Source of the DNA: Duganella sp. Root1480D1
GTDB taxonomy: Bacteria; Pseudomonadota; Gammaproteobacteria; Burkholderiales; Burkholderiaceae_D
DNA length: 64,000 nt
Assembly: GCF_001427305.1 (NCBI RefSeq)
Contig: NZ_LMFZ01000045.1
Span: 308,598-372,597 of the forward strand
Direction: 5' to 3'
Position numbers and translations under genes: made by a program. The number at the start of each line of letters is the position of its first letter. The stretch's first letter is position 1. The notes below the pieces were generated by a model. That model saw only the letters and a program-made list of their open reading frames with translations. It did not search any database and was not told where the DNA came from. Of this stretch, positions 25,888 to 34,096 are shown one piece after another.

Positions 25888-27129
25888 TCAGGCGGATGGT
25901 ACGCCTTCAGGGGACGGGGTGTCGGCAGGATTGTCGGCAGGATTGTCGGCCAGGACGGCGGCGTCCGGCGACTCCAGTTGGCTGGCCAGGGAACGGAAGG
26001 CCTTCGGCGTGCAGCAGTATTCTTCCTTGAACAGCTTATTAAAATATGAAACGTTGGAGTAACCGACAGAATAAGCGATTTCCGCCACGGCCGCACCACT
26101 TTTTTCCGCCAATAACCTGGCAGCTTCAGTCAACCGCAATTTATTCAGGTAACTGGTAAATGTCATGCCCAATTCGGTTTTTAAAACCTCATTGACTTTA
26201 TTGCGGTTGGTGCCGGTTGCCAATACCACGGATTCCAGGTCCAGCTCGGTATTCGTATAATTGGTCGCGATATAGCGCAGGACGGTCGCCTTTTCCTTAT
26301 CCTTGTACGGTTCGAGGGTTAATTGCCGGTAAGCGACCAGTGGCAAATCCTTCTTCATCTTCAGATTCAGGCTGGCGGTCAGCGCGTGGGCGTGGGCACG
26401 GAAGAACCATACCGCGAACGCCAGCCAGCTCGCCAGCAGGACGATCGCCAGCGCGCCGATGTAGCGGTAGTCGCGGCCATTCAAGGTCAGTTCGCTGATG
26501 TCCAGGTAGGAGTCAACGCCCATCGGGCTTTGGCTGCTGGTACCGAAGACTATCTTTGACACCTTGTTCAATTCATAACCCTGGTGCGACAGGTCCAGCT
26601 TGACCGAATAGAACCACCAGTCCGGGATGGCGAGCCGCGTCAGGTCGAGCGTAACCGGCACGCCCCGTGCATTGCAGGAGAAATAGGTCCCCGGCGAGCG
26701 ATAGGTGATGAAATCGCCGACCCTGGAGATTTTGTCGTCGAAGGTTGAGATCCCGAAGATCATCGAGTTCGATGGCGCGCACTTGGCCAGGAAGGAAATT
26801 TCGCTATAGCGGGTCCAGTCGGCCTGGGCCAATTTTCCCTTGGCATCGTGAAGGAGCATGCCCGCGGAGGTAAAAGGATACTGCCCGACCTTGGTCAACT
26901 TGAAGTCGAAGCGCAACTGCTCGCGCTGGGGATCGGGGATACGCGCAGTCGAAGTGCCCCCCATCGCCGCGTCCGTGTTGGTCATGTAATGCCAACCCGC
27001 GCCGGCCTTGTTCGTTGCCAGCAGGGGAACCGACAGGTAGCTTTGGTAGATCAGGAAAAACGCCAGCACCGCATCGCCGATCACCAGGGCGATCAGTGCC
27101 AGCAGCGCCTTCTTATAAAACTCTTGCAT
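25888..27129 (-). CDS. Membrane-bound AraC-family regulator with periplasmic sensor domain
   Basis: 413 residues. Seen: membrane segment at about 8-28, an extracytoplasmic beta-rich region at 29-222, a second membrane segment at 224-243, then cytoplasm with an AraC-type DNA-binding domain at about 283-380 (ELDLESVVLATGTNRNKVNE, AVAEIAYSVGYSNVSYFNKL, TPKAF). The periplasmic part (for example GWHYMTNTDAAMGGTSTA and IPDWWFYSVKLDL) resembles galactose-binding/CIA30-like beta-sandwiches, but this is a weak assignment. The design suggests direct sensing of a periplasmic oligosaccharide and direct control of transcription from the membrane. A 25-residue tail with two NPAD repeats follows the HTH. 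Nested inverted repeats lie directly upstream, suggesting autoregulation. It lies 115 bp downstream of GH3 copy 2. Confidence 0.82.
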   Translation of the reverse strand: MQEFYKKALLALIALVIGDAVLAFFLIYQSYLSVPLLATNKAGAGWHYMTNTDAAMGGTSTARIPDPQREQLRFDFKLTKVGQYPFTSAGMLLHDAKGKLAQADWTRYSEISFLAKCAPSNSMIFGISTFDDKISRVGDFITYRSPGTYFSCNARGVPVTLDLTRLAIPDWWFYSVKLDLSHQGYELNKVSKIVFGTSSQSPMGVDSYLDISELTLNGRDYRYIGALAIVLLASWLAFAVWFFRAHAHALTASLNLKMKKDLPLVAYRQLTLEPYKDKEKATVLRYIATNYTNTELDLESVVLATGTNRNKVNEVLKTELGMTFTSYLNKLRLTEAARLLAEKSGAAVAEIAYSVGYSNVSYFNKLFKEEYCCTPKAFRSLASQLESPDAAVLADNPADNPADTPSPEGVPSA

Positions 27130-27139
27130 TATTTAAAAT

Positions 27140-27207
27140 GGTTGAACTGTCTCTTTCGATGCAATGCCTCTTGCCGGGCCTGCTATTTGCATCATAACAG
27201 TTCAACC
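27140..27207. promoter_or_regulatory. Nested inverted repeats upstream of membrane AraC regulator
   Basis: GGTTGAACTGT (27140-27150) and its exact inverse ACAGTTCAACC (27197-27207) flank a second pair, GATGCAA (27158-27164) and TTGCATC (27187-27193). The nearer arm is 11 bases from the start codon. This could be an operator for looping/autoregulation or a long mRNA stem masking the start. Confidence 0.55.
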
Positions 27208-27244
27208 AGTTAAAGGGGACCAATCGTGCTCCCCTCCCCCTCGT

Positions 27245-29485
27245 TCAGCGCGAACGGTGCAACGGCTTGCCGTTGACGTCATAGCTCACCGCTTCCAGGT
27301 GGACCACGGTGCTGATCGCGCCAGCACCCGCCGCATCGGCCGCCACGGTGACTTTGTAATCGCCTTTGGCGACCTTCCAGGTCTTGCTGGCCGAATCGTA
27401 CATGGCCAGCAGGCGCGGGTCGACCGTAACCGAGGCTTTGGCTGCGCCGCCCGGCTGCAGGTCGACCTTCCGGAAACCGGCCAGGCGCTTGGGCGCTTCC
27501 CACTTGGCCTTGAGCGGCGCCACGTATACCTGTGCCACTTCCTTGCCCGCCAGCTTGCCGGTATTTTTCACCGTGAACACCGCCTCCAGCGTGCCGTTCT
27601 TCACGCTGGCAGACAAGCCGCTGAAACCGAACTCGGTGTACGACAGGCCATGGCCGAACGGGAACAGCGGCTTCAGCCCCTTCAGGTCGAACCATTTGTA
27701 TCCCACAGCCGCACCTTCATGGTAATTGACGTCGAAACGCTTGTCGGCGACCTCGGGATAGCCATCCAGCGCCGGGCGTGGCAGCTGCGATTCGGACGCC
27801 GGGAAAGTGGCCGGCAGGTGGCCGGACGGATTGACTTCGCCGAACAGCACGCTGGCGATCGCTTCCCCGCCGCTGGTACCTGGATACCAGGCTTCCAGCA
27901 CTGCCGGTACCTTCGGCAGCCAGGGCATGGTGACGGGGCCGCCGGTTTCCAGCACCACCACCGTTTTCGGATTGGCCGCACCCACCGCCGCGATCAACTC
28001 ATCCTGCTTGCCGGACAACGACAGGTTGCCCGCGTCGAGCGCTTCGCCGACCCATTGCGTGCCGAATACCAGCACCACGTCGCTCTCCTGCGCCAGTTTC
28101 GCTGCCGCTGCCACGTCGCTGCCGTCGTTGAACGACACCTGTGCCGTGGGCGCGCGCTTCTGGATCGCTTTCAGCGGCGACGACGGGTAATACATGATCG
28201 GGCCCGGCCAGATTTTCGGTTCCAGGCCAGGCACGGCATTGCCGCCGTGGGGATAAACCAGCGATGAACCGCCGCCGGCCAGCACACCCTTGTCGGCATA
28301 GCCGCCGATCACGGCGATGCGCTTGACGGACTTCGCCAGCGGCAGCAGGCCACCTTCATTCTTCAGCAGCACCATGCCTTCCTGCGCGTCCTTTTGCGAG
28401 ACGGCGGCGTGGGCATTGAAATCGATGGCGTTCGGAGCGGATGCCACTGGATGGTCGACCACACCGGCTTCAAACATGGCATGCAGCACGCGGCGCGCCA
28501 TATCGTCCAGCCGTGCCTGCGGCACCCAGCCATTCAGCACGGCTTCCTTCAGCGGTGCACCGAAATAGTCGGACAGGTCGAACGGGAAGCCCGATTGCTG
28601 GTCCAGCCCCGCATTGGCGGCCGGGATGGTGCTGTGGGTCGCGCCCCAGTCGGACATGACCCAGCCCTTGAAGCCCCAGTCCTTCTTCAACACTTCGTTC
28701 AGCAGATAGCTGTTCTCGCAGGCATACACGCCATTGACGCGGTTATACGAGCACATGACCGAACCAGGCTTGCCCTCTTCGTTTGCAATCTGGAAGGCCA
28801 GCAAGTCCGACATGCGTGCCGACTGGTCGTCGATCTTCACGTTCAGGGTGGTGCGGCCGCTTTCCTGGTCATTCAGCGCGTAGTGCTTCAGCGTCGACAC
28901 CACATGGCTCGACTGGATACCCTTGATCTGGGCGCCGACCATCTTGCCGGCCAGGAGTGGATCTTCGCCTCCGTATTCAAAATTGCGCCCATTGCGCGGG
29001 TCGCGCATCAGGTTCACGCCGCCAGCCAGCAGCACATTGAAGCCGTAGCCGCGCGCCTCGGCACCGATCATGGCGCCGCCCGCGAATGCAGTCTGCGGGT
29101 CCCAGGTCGCCACTGTGTTCAGCCCGGATGGCAGCGCAGTGGCCAGCCGCACGTGCGGGCCGCCCTGGCTCGCCACGCCGACGCCGGCGTCGGTCTGCCA
29201 CAGGTTGGGAATGCCCAGGCGCGGCACGCCGTACACGAAACCAGCCGACTGGTTGTACGACTCATCCGGACGTTTGAACTTCTTGGCCTCTTGATCCATG
29301 CCGAAGTAGCCGAAGACCAGCTTCAGCTTTTCGTCCATGGTCATTTCCTTGACCACCAGCTCGGCGCGCTCGGCGGCGCCCAGCTGCGTATTCATCCAGG
29401 GTTTTGCATCCGATGCGGCCAGCGCAGACCCGCAGCACATGGCAACCGCGGCGGACAGGAGACTGATCGTTTTCTTCAATTTCAT
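27245..29485 (-). CDS. Glycoside hydrolase family 3 (beta-glucosidase type), copy 2
   Basis: 746 residues; ATG at 29485 with GAGG upstream starts a signal peptide (MKLKKTISLLSAAVAMCCGSALA). It has the same domain order and motifs as copy 1 (WVMSDWGATHST nucleophile, KHYALNDQE, RNFEYGGEDP, C-terminal FnIII-like domain). Long blocks are identical between the copies. Differences cluster around the substrate subsite region and signal peptide, so the two may handle different oligosaccharide lengths. No regulon box precedes it; it may rely on readthrough from GH5 past the hairpin at 29496-29523. Confidence 0.88.
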   Translation of the reverse strand: MKLKKTISLLSAAVAMCCGSALAASDAKPWMNTQLGAAERAELVVKEMTMDEKLKLVFGYFGMDQEAKKFKRPDESYNQSAGFVYGVPRLGIPNLWQTDAGVGVASQGGPHVRLATALPSGLNTVATWDPQTAFAGGAMIGAEARGYGFNVLLAGGVNLMRDPRNGRNFEYGGEDPLLAGKMVGAQIKGIQSSHVVSTLKHYALNDQESGRTTLNVKIDDQSARMSDLLAFQIANEEGKPGSVMCSYNRVNGVYACENSYLLNEVLKKDWGFKGWVMSDWGATHSTIPAANAGLDQQSGFPFDLSDYFGAPLKEAVLNGWVPQARLDDMARRVLHAMFEAGVVDHPVASAPNAIDFNAHAAVSQKDAQEGMVLLKNEGGLLPLAKSVKRIAVIGGYADKGVLAGGGSSLVYPHGGNAVPGLEPKIWPGPIMYYPSSPLKAIQKRAPTAQVSFNDGSDVAAAAKLAQESDVVLVFGTQWVGEALDAGNLSLSGKQDELIAAVGAANPKTVVVLETGGPVTMPWLPKVPAVLEAWYPGTSGGEAIASVLFGEVNPSGHLPATFPASESQLPRPALDGYPEVADKRFDVNYHEGAAVGYKWFDLKGLKPLFPFGHGLSYTEFGFSGLSASVKNGTLEAVFTVKNTGKLAGKEVAQVYVAPLKAKWEAPKRLAGFRKVDLQPGGAAKASVTVDPRLLAMYDSASKTWKVAKGDYKVTVAADAAGAGAISTVVHLEAVSYDVNGKPLHRSR

Positions 29486-29495
29486 GGGTTCCTCG

Positions 29496-29523
29496 AAAAA
29501 AGGGGCGGCCGTGGGGCCGCCCC
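29496..29523 (-). terminator. Intrinsic terminator between GH5 and GH3 copy 2
   Basis: Minus strand GGGGCGGCC / CCAC / GGCCGCCCC with nine perfect pairs followed by TTTTTT, ending 10 bases before the GH3 ATG. It would end GH5 transcripts or act as an attenuator in front of GH3. Confidence 0.75.
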
Positions 29524-29625
29524 GAAAACTACCGGAAAGGGTAGAGGAGACTACAGGGTACAACAGGAGCACCAGGAAGGCGGGCCGGCATCAACCGCCC
29601 CGCGTCCAGGTCAAAACTGGTACAA

Positions 29626-31044
29626 CTAACGCGGCCGGGCCGCATCAACAATGGCCGATATCACATCGGGGAAAGTCTGCTTGCCGGTCGCGCGGTCGAA
29701 AAGGCCCATCTGGTGGTTGGCGGCATAGCCGTTATCCCAGTACATCGGCACCACGCCGCGCGTCCATGCAGCCTGCGTAATATGCTGGTCCCAATACTTG
29801 CGGTTGACGCCGGATGGATCATGTTCCGTGCGCCGGATAGCCCCGTATTCACCAAGCAGGACCGGCACGCCTTTGTCGATAAAGCCGTTCTTCATTTTCT
29901 GGAACTGGCGGTCGGCGTGTGGCTCATTAAACCCGCCGGATGGATCGGCCGCCTGGCCCCACTTCCAGGAAGCGCTCTTCTCGTCCAGCGCAAAGCTGTA
30001 AGGGTCGTAGTAATGGACCTCCAACATCATGCGATTGGCGACGCGGTCGGCCGGCATGGTGGCGTTGCAGCTGACAGAGTGATCGATATTGGTGTTGAAG
30101 GCCTGGACCACCAGGTGGCGGGTAGCGTTATTGCCGCCCGTAGCGCGCACGGCGGAGATGAAGGCCTGGTTGAAGCCTTTCTGCACCTCGCAGTATTCGG
30201 CAGTAGGCGCGTTATAGTCGCCATCGACCATGACTTCGTTGGTGCCGGCAAACAGCAGCGTGTCGTCGTGATTCCTGAAATTGTTGGCAATCTGGGTCCA
30301 GAACATGGCCAGCCTGGCGTTGGCCATGGCCTGCGCGGCGAAGGTTGGCTGCATCCAGCCGCCATCCCAATGGATGTTGATCATCGCAACCAGGCCGGCG
30401 TTATGGGCATAGTTGACGACTTCGGTCACGCGCTCCATCCATTGCGGACTGATATTGTCATCGGCATCGGCGTACTGTTTCCACGACACTGGGATCCGCA
30501 CGCTCCTGAAGCCGGCTTCCCTGATGGCGTTGAACAGCGCTTGGGACGCCTTGGGATTGCCCCAGCCGGTCTCGTTGAAATTGCGGCTGCCCCAGATGTA
30601 GGCGCGGCCCGTTGCCTCCAGCGCATTGCCCAGGTTCCAGCCAGGCGCCATTTGCGCCGACAACTGCATGCTGGTCATATCGCGCATGACGCCAACGCGC
30701 GCGGCATGCGCCGCCCCGGATTGCAAGCTGCTTGCGCCGGCCTTAAATTTGATCCAGTACCAGTAGACCGTGCCCGGAACCGCACTACGGTCGACATAAC
30801 TGGTAGCGCTCTTCTCCGGCAGCGCGACCTGGCTGGCGCCTGCCATGCTGCTGTCGGTATCGCGGTATACCTGAAGGTCGCTGACGGCTCCTTCGACGGT
30901 CCATTCGAGGCGGACGTCACTGCCGCTGCCGTTGGCACTCAGGCATACGATTGCCCCGCCACCGCCACCGCAGTTCTGCGCCTGTGCCAATGGCGCAGAA
31001 CACAGCGCCAATGCCAGGACCGCATTTGTCACCCCAGGTTTCAT
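29626..31044 (-). CDS. Glycoside hydrolase family 5 (GH5_4-like endo-xyloglucanase/endoglucanase)
   Basis: 472 residues from ATG at 31044 (AAGGCAG upstream). After a signal peptide (cut near ...PLAQA) comes a Cys- and Gly-rich short segment and an Fn3-like domain (about residues 30-105). The barrel carries GWNLGNALEA and ETGWGNP, the signature of GH5 subfamily 4, with acid/base in LFAGTNEVMVDG and nucleophile in VLLGEYGAI. GH5_4 includes many xyloglucanases and mixed-specificity endoglucanases. It would assist the GH74 enzymes in cutting the backbone. Box 8 lies upstream; divergent from GH42 copy 2. Confidence 0.85.
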   Translation of the reverse strand: MKPGVTNAVLALALCSAPLAQAQNCGGGGGAIVCLSANGSGSDVRLEWTVEGAVSDLQVYRDTDSSMAGASQVALPEKSATSYVDRSAVPGTVYWYWIKFKAGASSLQSGAAHAARVGVMRDMTSMQLSAQMAPGWNLGNALEATGRAYIWGSRNFNETGWGNPKASQALFNAIREAGFRSVRIPVSWKQYADADDNISPQWMERVTEVVNYAHNAGLVAMINIHWDGGWMQPTFAAQAMANARLAMFWTQIANNFRNHDDTLLFAGTNEVMVDGDYNAPTAEYCEVQKGFNQAFISAVRATGGNNATRHLVVQAFNTNIDHSVSCNATMPADRVANRMMLEVHYYDPYSFALDEKSASWKWGQAADPSGGFNEPHADRQFQKMKNGFIDKGVPVLLGEYGAIRRTEHDPSGVNRKYWDQHITQAAWTRGVVPMYWDNGYAANHQMGLFDRATGKQTFPDVISAIVDAARPR

Positions 31045-31074
31045 CGTTCTGCCTTTTCCCTTGTTCCAGTGTGC

Positions 31075-31134
31075 ATTGTGTAAGTTGCTCCATGCCGCTG
31101 CAATTGCAAAATACGCCAACGCGGAATATGAAAT
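31075..31134 (-). promoter_or_regulatory. Regulon box 8 plus promoter (GH5)
   Basis: Box 31100-31134 (GCAATTGCAAAATACGCC, 9 bases, TATGAAAT). -35 TTGCAG, 17 bp, -10 CACAAT (31075-31080); TSS about 31068, leader about 24 nt. Confidence 0.7.
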
Positions 31135-31156
31135 TGCGCAGACCGCGGTTAAAACA

Positions 31157-31185
31157 TTGGCTTGCAGCGATAGTATCCACACAAT
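31157..31185 (+). promoter_or_regulatory. Promoter of GH42 copy 2, without full box
   Basis: TTGGCT, 17 bp, CACAAT (31180-31185) reproduces the regulon promoter spacing and -10. The upstream 35 bases match the box poorly, so activation may come from the neighbouring box 8. Confidence 0.45.
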
Positions 31186-31221
31186 GGGGACATTGGAAAA
31201 CAACACCGGGGATAATCTTCA

Positions 31222-33342
31222 ATGCTTCGACAGAAACTACTCTTTTCCGCGCTCGCCTGCGCGTTCGCCGGCGCGGCCTGGGCTCAGGCGCCCTCTTCCG
31301 CAGTGCCGCCCATGTCCACCATCCTGTACGGTACGGCTTACTACCACGAGTACATGCCTTACGAACGCCTTGAAAAAGACGTGCAGATGATGAAAGCCGC
31401 CGGCTTCAACGTGGTACGCCTGGGGGAATCGACCTGGAGCCTGTGGGAACCCGAAGACGGCCGCTTCGAATATGCCTGGATGGATCGTGTGGTCGATGCC
31501 ATGGGCAAGGCAGGCATCAAGGTCATCATGGGTACGCCAACCTATTCCATCCCCGCATGGATGGCCAGGCAGAACCCGGAAATCCTGGCCCGCAAGTTCA
31601 ACGGTGCGCAGAATATGTACGGCATGCGGCAGAACATGAATACCGACTCGGCGGCTTACCGCTTCTATGCCGAGCGCCTGATCCGCAAAATTACCAGCCG
31701 TTACAAGGACAATCCGAACGTGATCGGTTGGCAGGTCGACAACGAGACCGGCACCTACGGCGCGGCCAATGAAGATGTATTCGTGCGTTTCCAGCACCAC
31801 CTGGAAAAGAAATTCGGCACACCCGAAAACCTGAGCAAGGCATGGTTCCTCAATTACTGGGGCCAGGACTTGCACTCCTGGGCCGACCTGCCACGTCCCG
31901 ACGCGGCCCAGAGCACGGGCTACAAGCTTGAATGGTCGCGCTGGGGCCAGATGCGCGTGACCGACTTCCTGCACTGGCAGGCGAAGCTGGTGCGCGAATG
32001 CGCGTCGGCGCGCCAGTTCGTGACGCACGACTTCGCCGGTTCCATGCATAGCGACGTCAATGAGGAAGCCGTGTCGGCCGCACTCGACGTGCCGGCAGTG
32101 AATATCTACCACTGGGGCCAGCGCGAATACTACAATGGCGCCGATCAAACCATGCAAGCGGACTTCACCCGCTCGCTCAAGCGCAATAACTTCCTGGTCA
32201 CCGAGACCAACGCGCAGACCACGGACTGGAGCTCCTCGTTCCAGTATCCGCCATACGACGGCCAGTTCCGGCAGGACGTCTACACGCACCTGTCCAACGG
32301 CTCGAACATGGTCGAATACTGGCACTGGTCGTCGATCCATGCCAACCAGGAGACCTACTGGAAAGGCGTGCTGTCGCACGATATGGAGCCGAACCGCGCT
32401 TATGCGGAAATGAGCCGCACCGGCCGCGAGCTGCAGAAGATCGGCCCGCGCCTGGTCAACCTGAAACTGCGCAACGACGTTGCCATCTTGTGGAGCCGGG
32501 ACTCGCTGAATGCACTCAACGACATGCCTTTCGCCAAGGACTCCCAATGGGGTGGCGGCGGCAGCAAGGCCGATTACGGCTCACTGGTGCGCCAGGTGCA
32601 TCGCGCCCTGTACGACATGAAGGTCGGCACCGACTTCGTGTTCCCGGAGGTGCAAGACTTTTCACAATACAAGCTGCTGATCGTGCCGGCCCTGTACGTG
32701 GCCGACGACGCGCTGCTGAAGCGCATTGCCGACTACATCCGCAAAGGCGGCCGCGTGGTGATGACCTTCAAGAGTGGGTTCACCAACGAAAACGCTGCAG
32801 TTCGCTGGTCGATGGCACCGGGGCCGCTGCGCGACGCGCTGGGATTCCATTACCAGGAATTCTCCAACCTGGCGCAGCCCCTGACGCTGAAAGGCGATCC
32901 ATTCCAGGCAGGCGGCGACAACAAGGTCCAGTACTGGGCCGAGTTCCTGCAGCTCGATACCGCAAAGGCCCTGGCCTACTACGACCATCATTTCTTCGGC
33001 CGTTGGCCGGCCATCACGCAGAACCAATACGGGGCCGGCAAGGTGATCTACGAGGGAACCTACCTGACGGACAAGCTGCAGAAGGCGGTGCTGAAGACGG
33101 CGTTGGAGGATGCGGGACTGTCCAGTCCCCACCAGCAGTTGCCGGCACAAGTCCACACTCGCAGCGGCACCAATGATTACGGCAGGACGGTACGCTATTT
33201 CTTCAACTATTCCGGCGCCGCCGCCAGCTTCAAGTACCAGTACAAGGGCGGCACCGACCTGCTCACATCCCGCCCGGTCAAGGCCGACGAAACGGTTAGC
33301 CTCGGTCCCTGGGACCTGGCGATCGTGGAGGAAAGTCGCTAG
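31222..33342 (+). CDS. Glycoside hydrolase family 42 beta-galactosidase, copy 2, exported
   Basis: 706 residues with a signal peptide (cut after ...GAAWA). Classical GH42 motifs: VVRLGESTWSLWEPEDG, acid/base in IGWQVDNETGTYG, nucleophile in FLVTETNAQTTDW, then the alpha/beta trimerisation domain (KLLIVPALYVADD) and a C-terminal beta domain. It follows canonical GH42 enzymes more closely than copy 1, suggesting different galactoside preferences. Divergent from GH5; convergent with the SGNH gene across an 18-bp palindrome. Confidence 0.87.
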   Translation: MLRQKLLFSALACAFAGAAWAQAPSSAVPPMSTILYGTAYYHEYMPYERLEKDVQMMKAAGFNVVRLGESTWSLWEPEDGRFEYAWMDRVVDAMGKAGIKVIMGTPTYSIPAWMARQNPEILARKFNGAQNMYGMRQNMNTDSAAYRFYAERLIRKITSRYKDNPNVIGWQVDNETGTYGAANEDVFVRFQHHLEKKFGTPENLSKAWFLNYWGQDLHSWADLPRPDAAQSTGYKLEWSRWGQMRVTDFLHWQAKLVRECASARQFVTHDFAGSMHSDVNEEAVSAALDVPAVNIYHWGQREYYNGADQTMQADFTRSLKRNNFLVTETNAQTTDWSSSFQYPPYDGQFRQDVYTHLSNGSNMVEYWHWSSIHANQETYWKGVLSHDMEPNRAYAEMSRTGRELQKIGPRLVNLKLRNDVAILWSRDSLNALNDMPFAKDSQWGGGGSKADYGSLVRQVHRALYDMKVGTDFVFPEVQDFSQYKLLIVPALYVADDALLKRIADYIRKGGRVVMTFKSGFTNENAAVRWSMAPGPLRDALGFHYQEFSNLAQPLTLKGDPFQAGGDNKVQYWAEFLQLDTAKALAYYDHHFFGRWPAITQNQYGAGKVIYEGTYLTDKLQKAVLKTALEDAGLSSPHQQLPAQVHTRSGTNDYGRTVRYFFNYSGAAASFKYQYKGGTDLLTSRPVKADETVSLGPWDLAIVEESR

Positions 33343-33347
33343 GAAGT

Positions 33348-33365
33348 CAGGCGCCCGGGCGCCTG
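33348..33365. terminator. 18-bp palindrome between convergent GH42 and SGNH genes
   Basis: CAGGCGCCCGGGCGCCTG is a perfect palindrome placed between two convergent stop codons; no T-tract. Probable bidirectional stem-loop. Confidence 0.4.
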
Positions 33366-33369
33366 CCGC

Positions 33370-34092
33370 TTATTTCAGGAGCGCCTCGATGTCGGGGCGA
33401 ATCGCTTGCGCCAGCAACTGGTAGCCCTTCTCCGAGAAATGCAGGAGGTCGGGCTGCAGCTCCCTGGACAGGACGCCGCCTTCGCCCAGGAAGACAAGGC
33501 CATAGTCACGGTAGAAGATGTTCTTGCCATTTCCCAGCGTTCTGACCTTCAGGTTCAGCGCGATAATGCGCCGGCGCTCCTCCGAATCCGGCGCGCTTTC
33601 CGGCAGCACGGCATTGAGCAGGATGCGCGCTTGCGGATACTGCTGCCTAAGCTTCGCCACCACGGCCTCGATACCGCTGAATACCTCGTCGGCGCCCTCA
33701 TTGCACAGGTTGATGTTATTCACACCAATCATCAGCACAACCAGCTTCGGCCTGAGCGCGGCGATGGCGGGATCCTGCAAACGCCACAGGACATTGCCGG
33801 TGTGGTCGCCGCCAATGCCGAAATTGGCAGCCTTGAGCGGGCCGAAATGCTTGTCCCACAGGTCTTTCGGCCACATCTCGGTAAGGGAGTCGCCAACGAA
33901 CATCACATCGACATCGCCCTTCGCGGCGCGGGCCGCCTGGTCGGAGTACATCTGGTGCCAGCGCTCGACCGACATCCAGGGATATTCGACGTAGCGCTCG
34001 GCCGGTACCGTGGCGCAATTCCCTGCCCACGCCGATTGGGCAGTGCAAGCAGCCAGTAGCAGGCACACAGCCGCCGCTTTGAAGATAGCCAT
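33370..34092 (-). CDS. SGNH-hydrolase esterase, probable glycan deacetylase (short form)
   Basis: 240 residues. The four SGNH blocks are present: GDSLTEMW (Ser nucleophile), GIGGD (Gly), MIGVNNIN (Asn) and DLLHFSEKG (Asp/His). The N-terminus could be read as a lipoprotein signal (LLAAC) or as a signal peptide cut after ...SAWA. Family members of this kind in glycan loci remove O-acetyl groups. It lies 4 bp downstream of the two-domain SGNH gene, with which it is co-transcribed. Confidence 0.8.
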   Translation of the reverse strand: MAIFKAAAVCLLLAACTAQSAWAGNCATVPAERYVEYPWMSVERWHQMYSDQAARAAKGDVDVMFVGDSLTEMWPKDLWDKHFGPLKAANFGIGGDHTGNVLWRLQDPAIAALRPKLVVLMIGVNNINLCNEGADEVFSGIEAVVAKLRQQYPQARILLNAVLPESAPDSEERRRIIALNLKVRTLGNGKNIFYRDYGLVFLGEGGVLSRELQPDLLHFSEKGYQLLAQAIRPDIEALLK

Positions 34093-34096
34093 AGGT

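Noticed and set aside
25910..25950. Short tandem repeat GTCGGCAGGATT near the 3' end of the membrane AraC gene
   Set aside because: Two copies only; explains the NPAD repeats in the C-terminal tail and gives no sign of a separate element.
31126..31160. Possible box in front of GH42 copy 2
   Set aside because: Only the -35 end and spacing match; the remaining positions are no better than chance.
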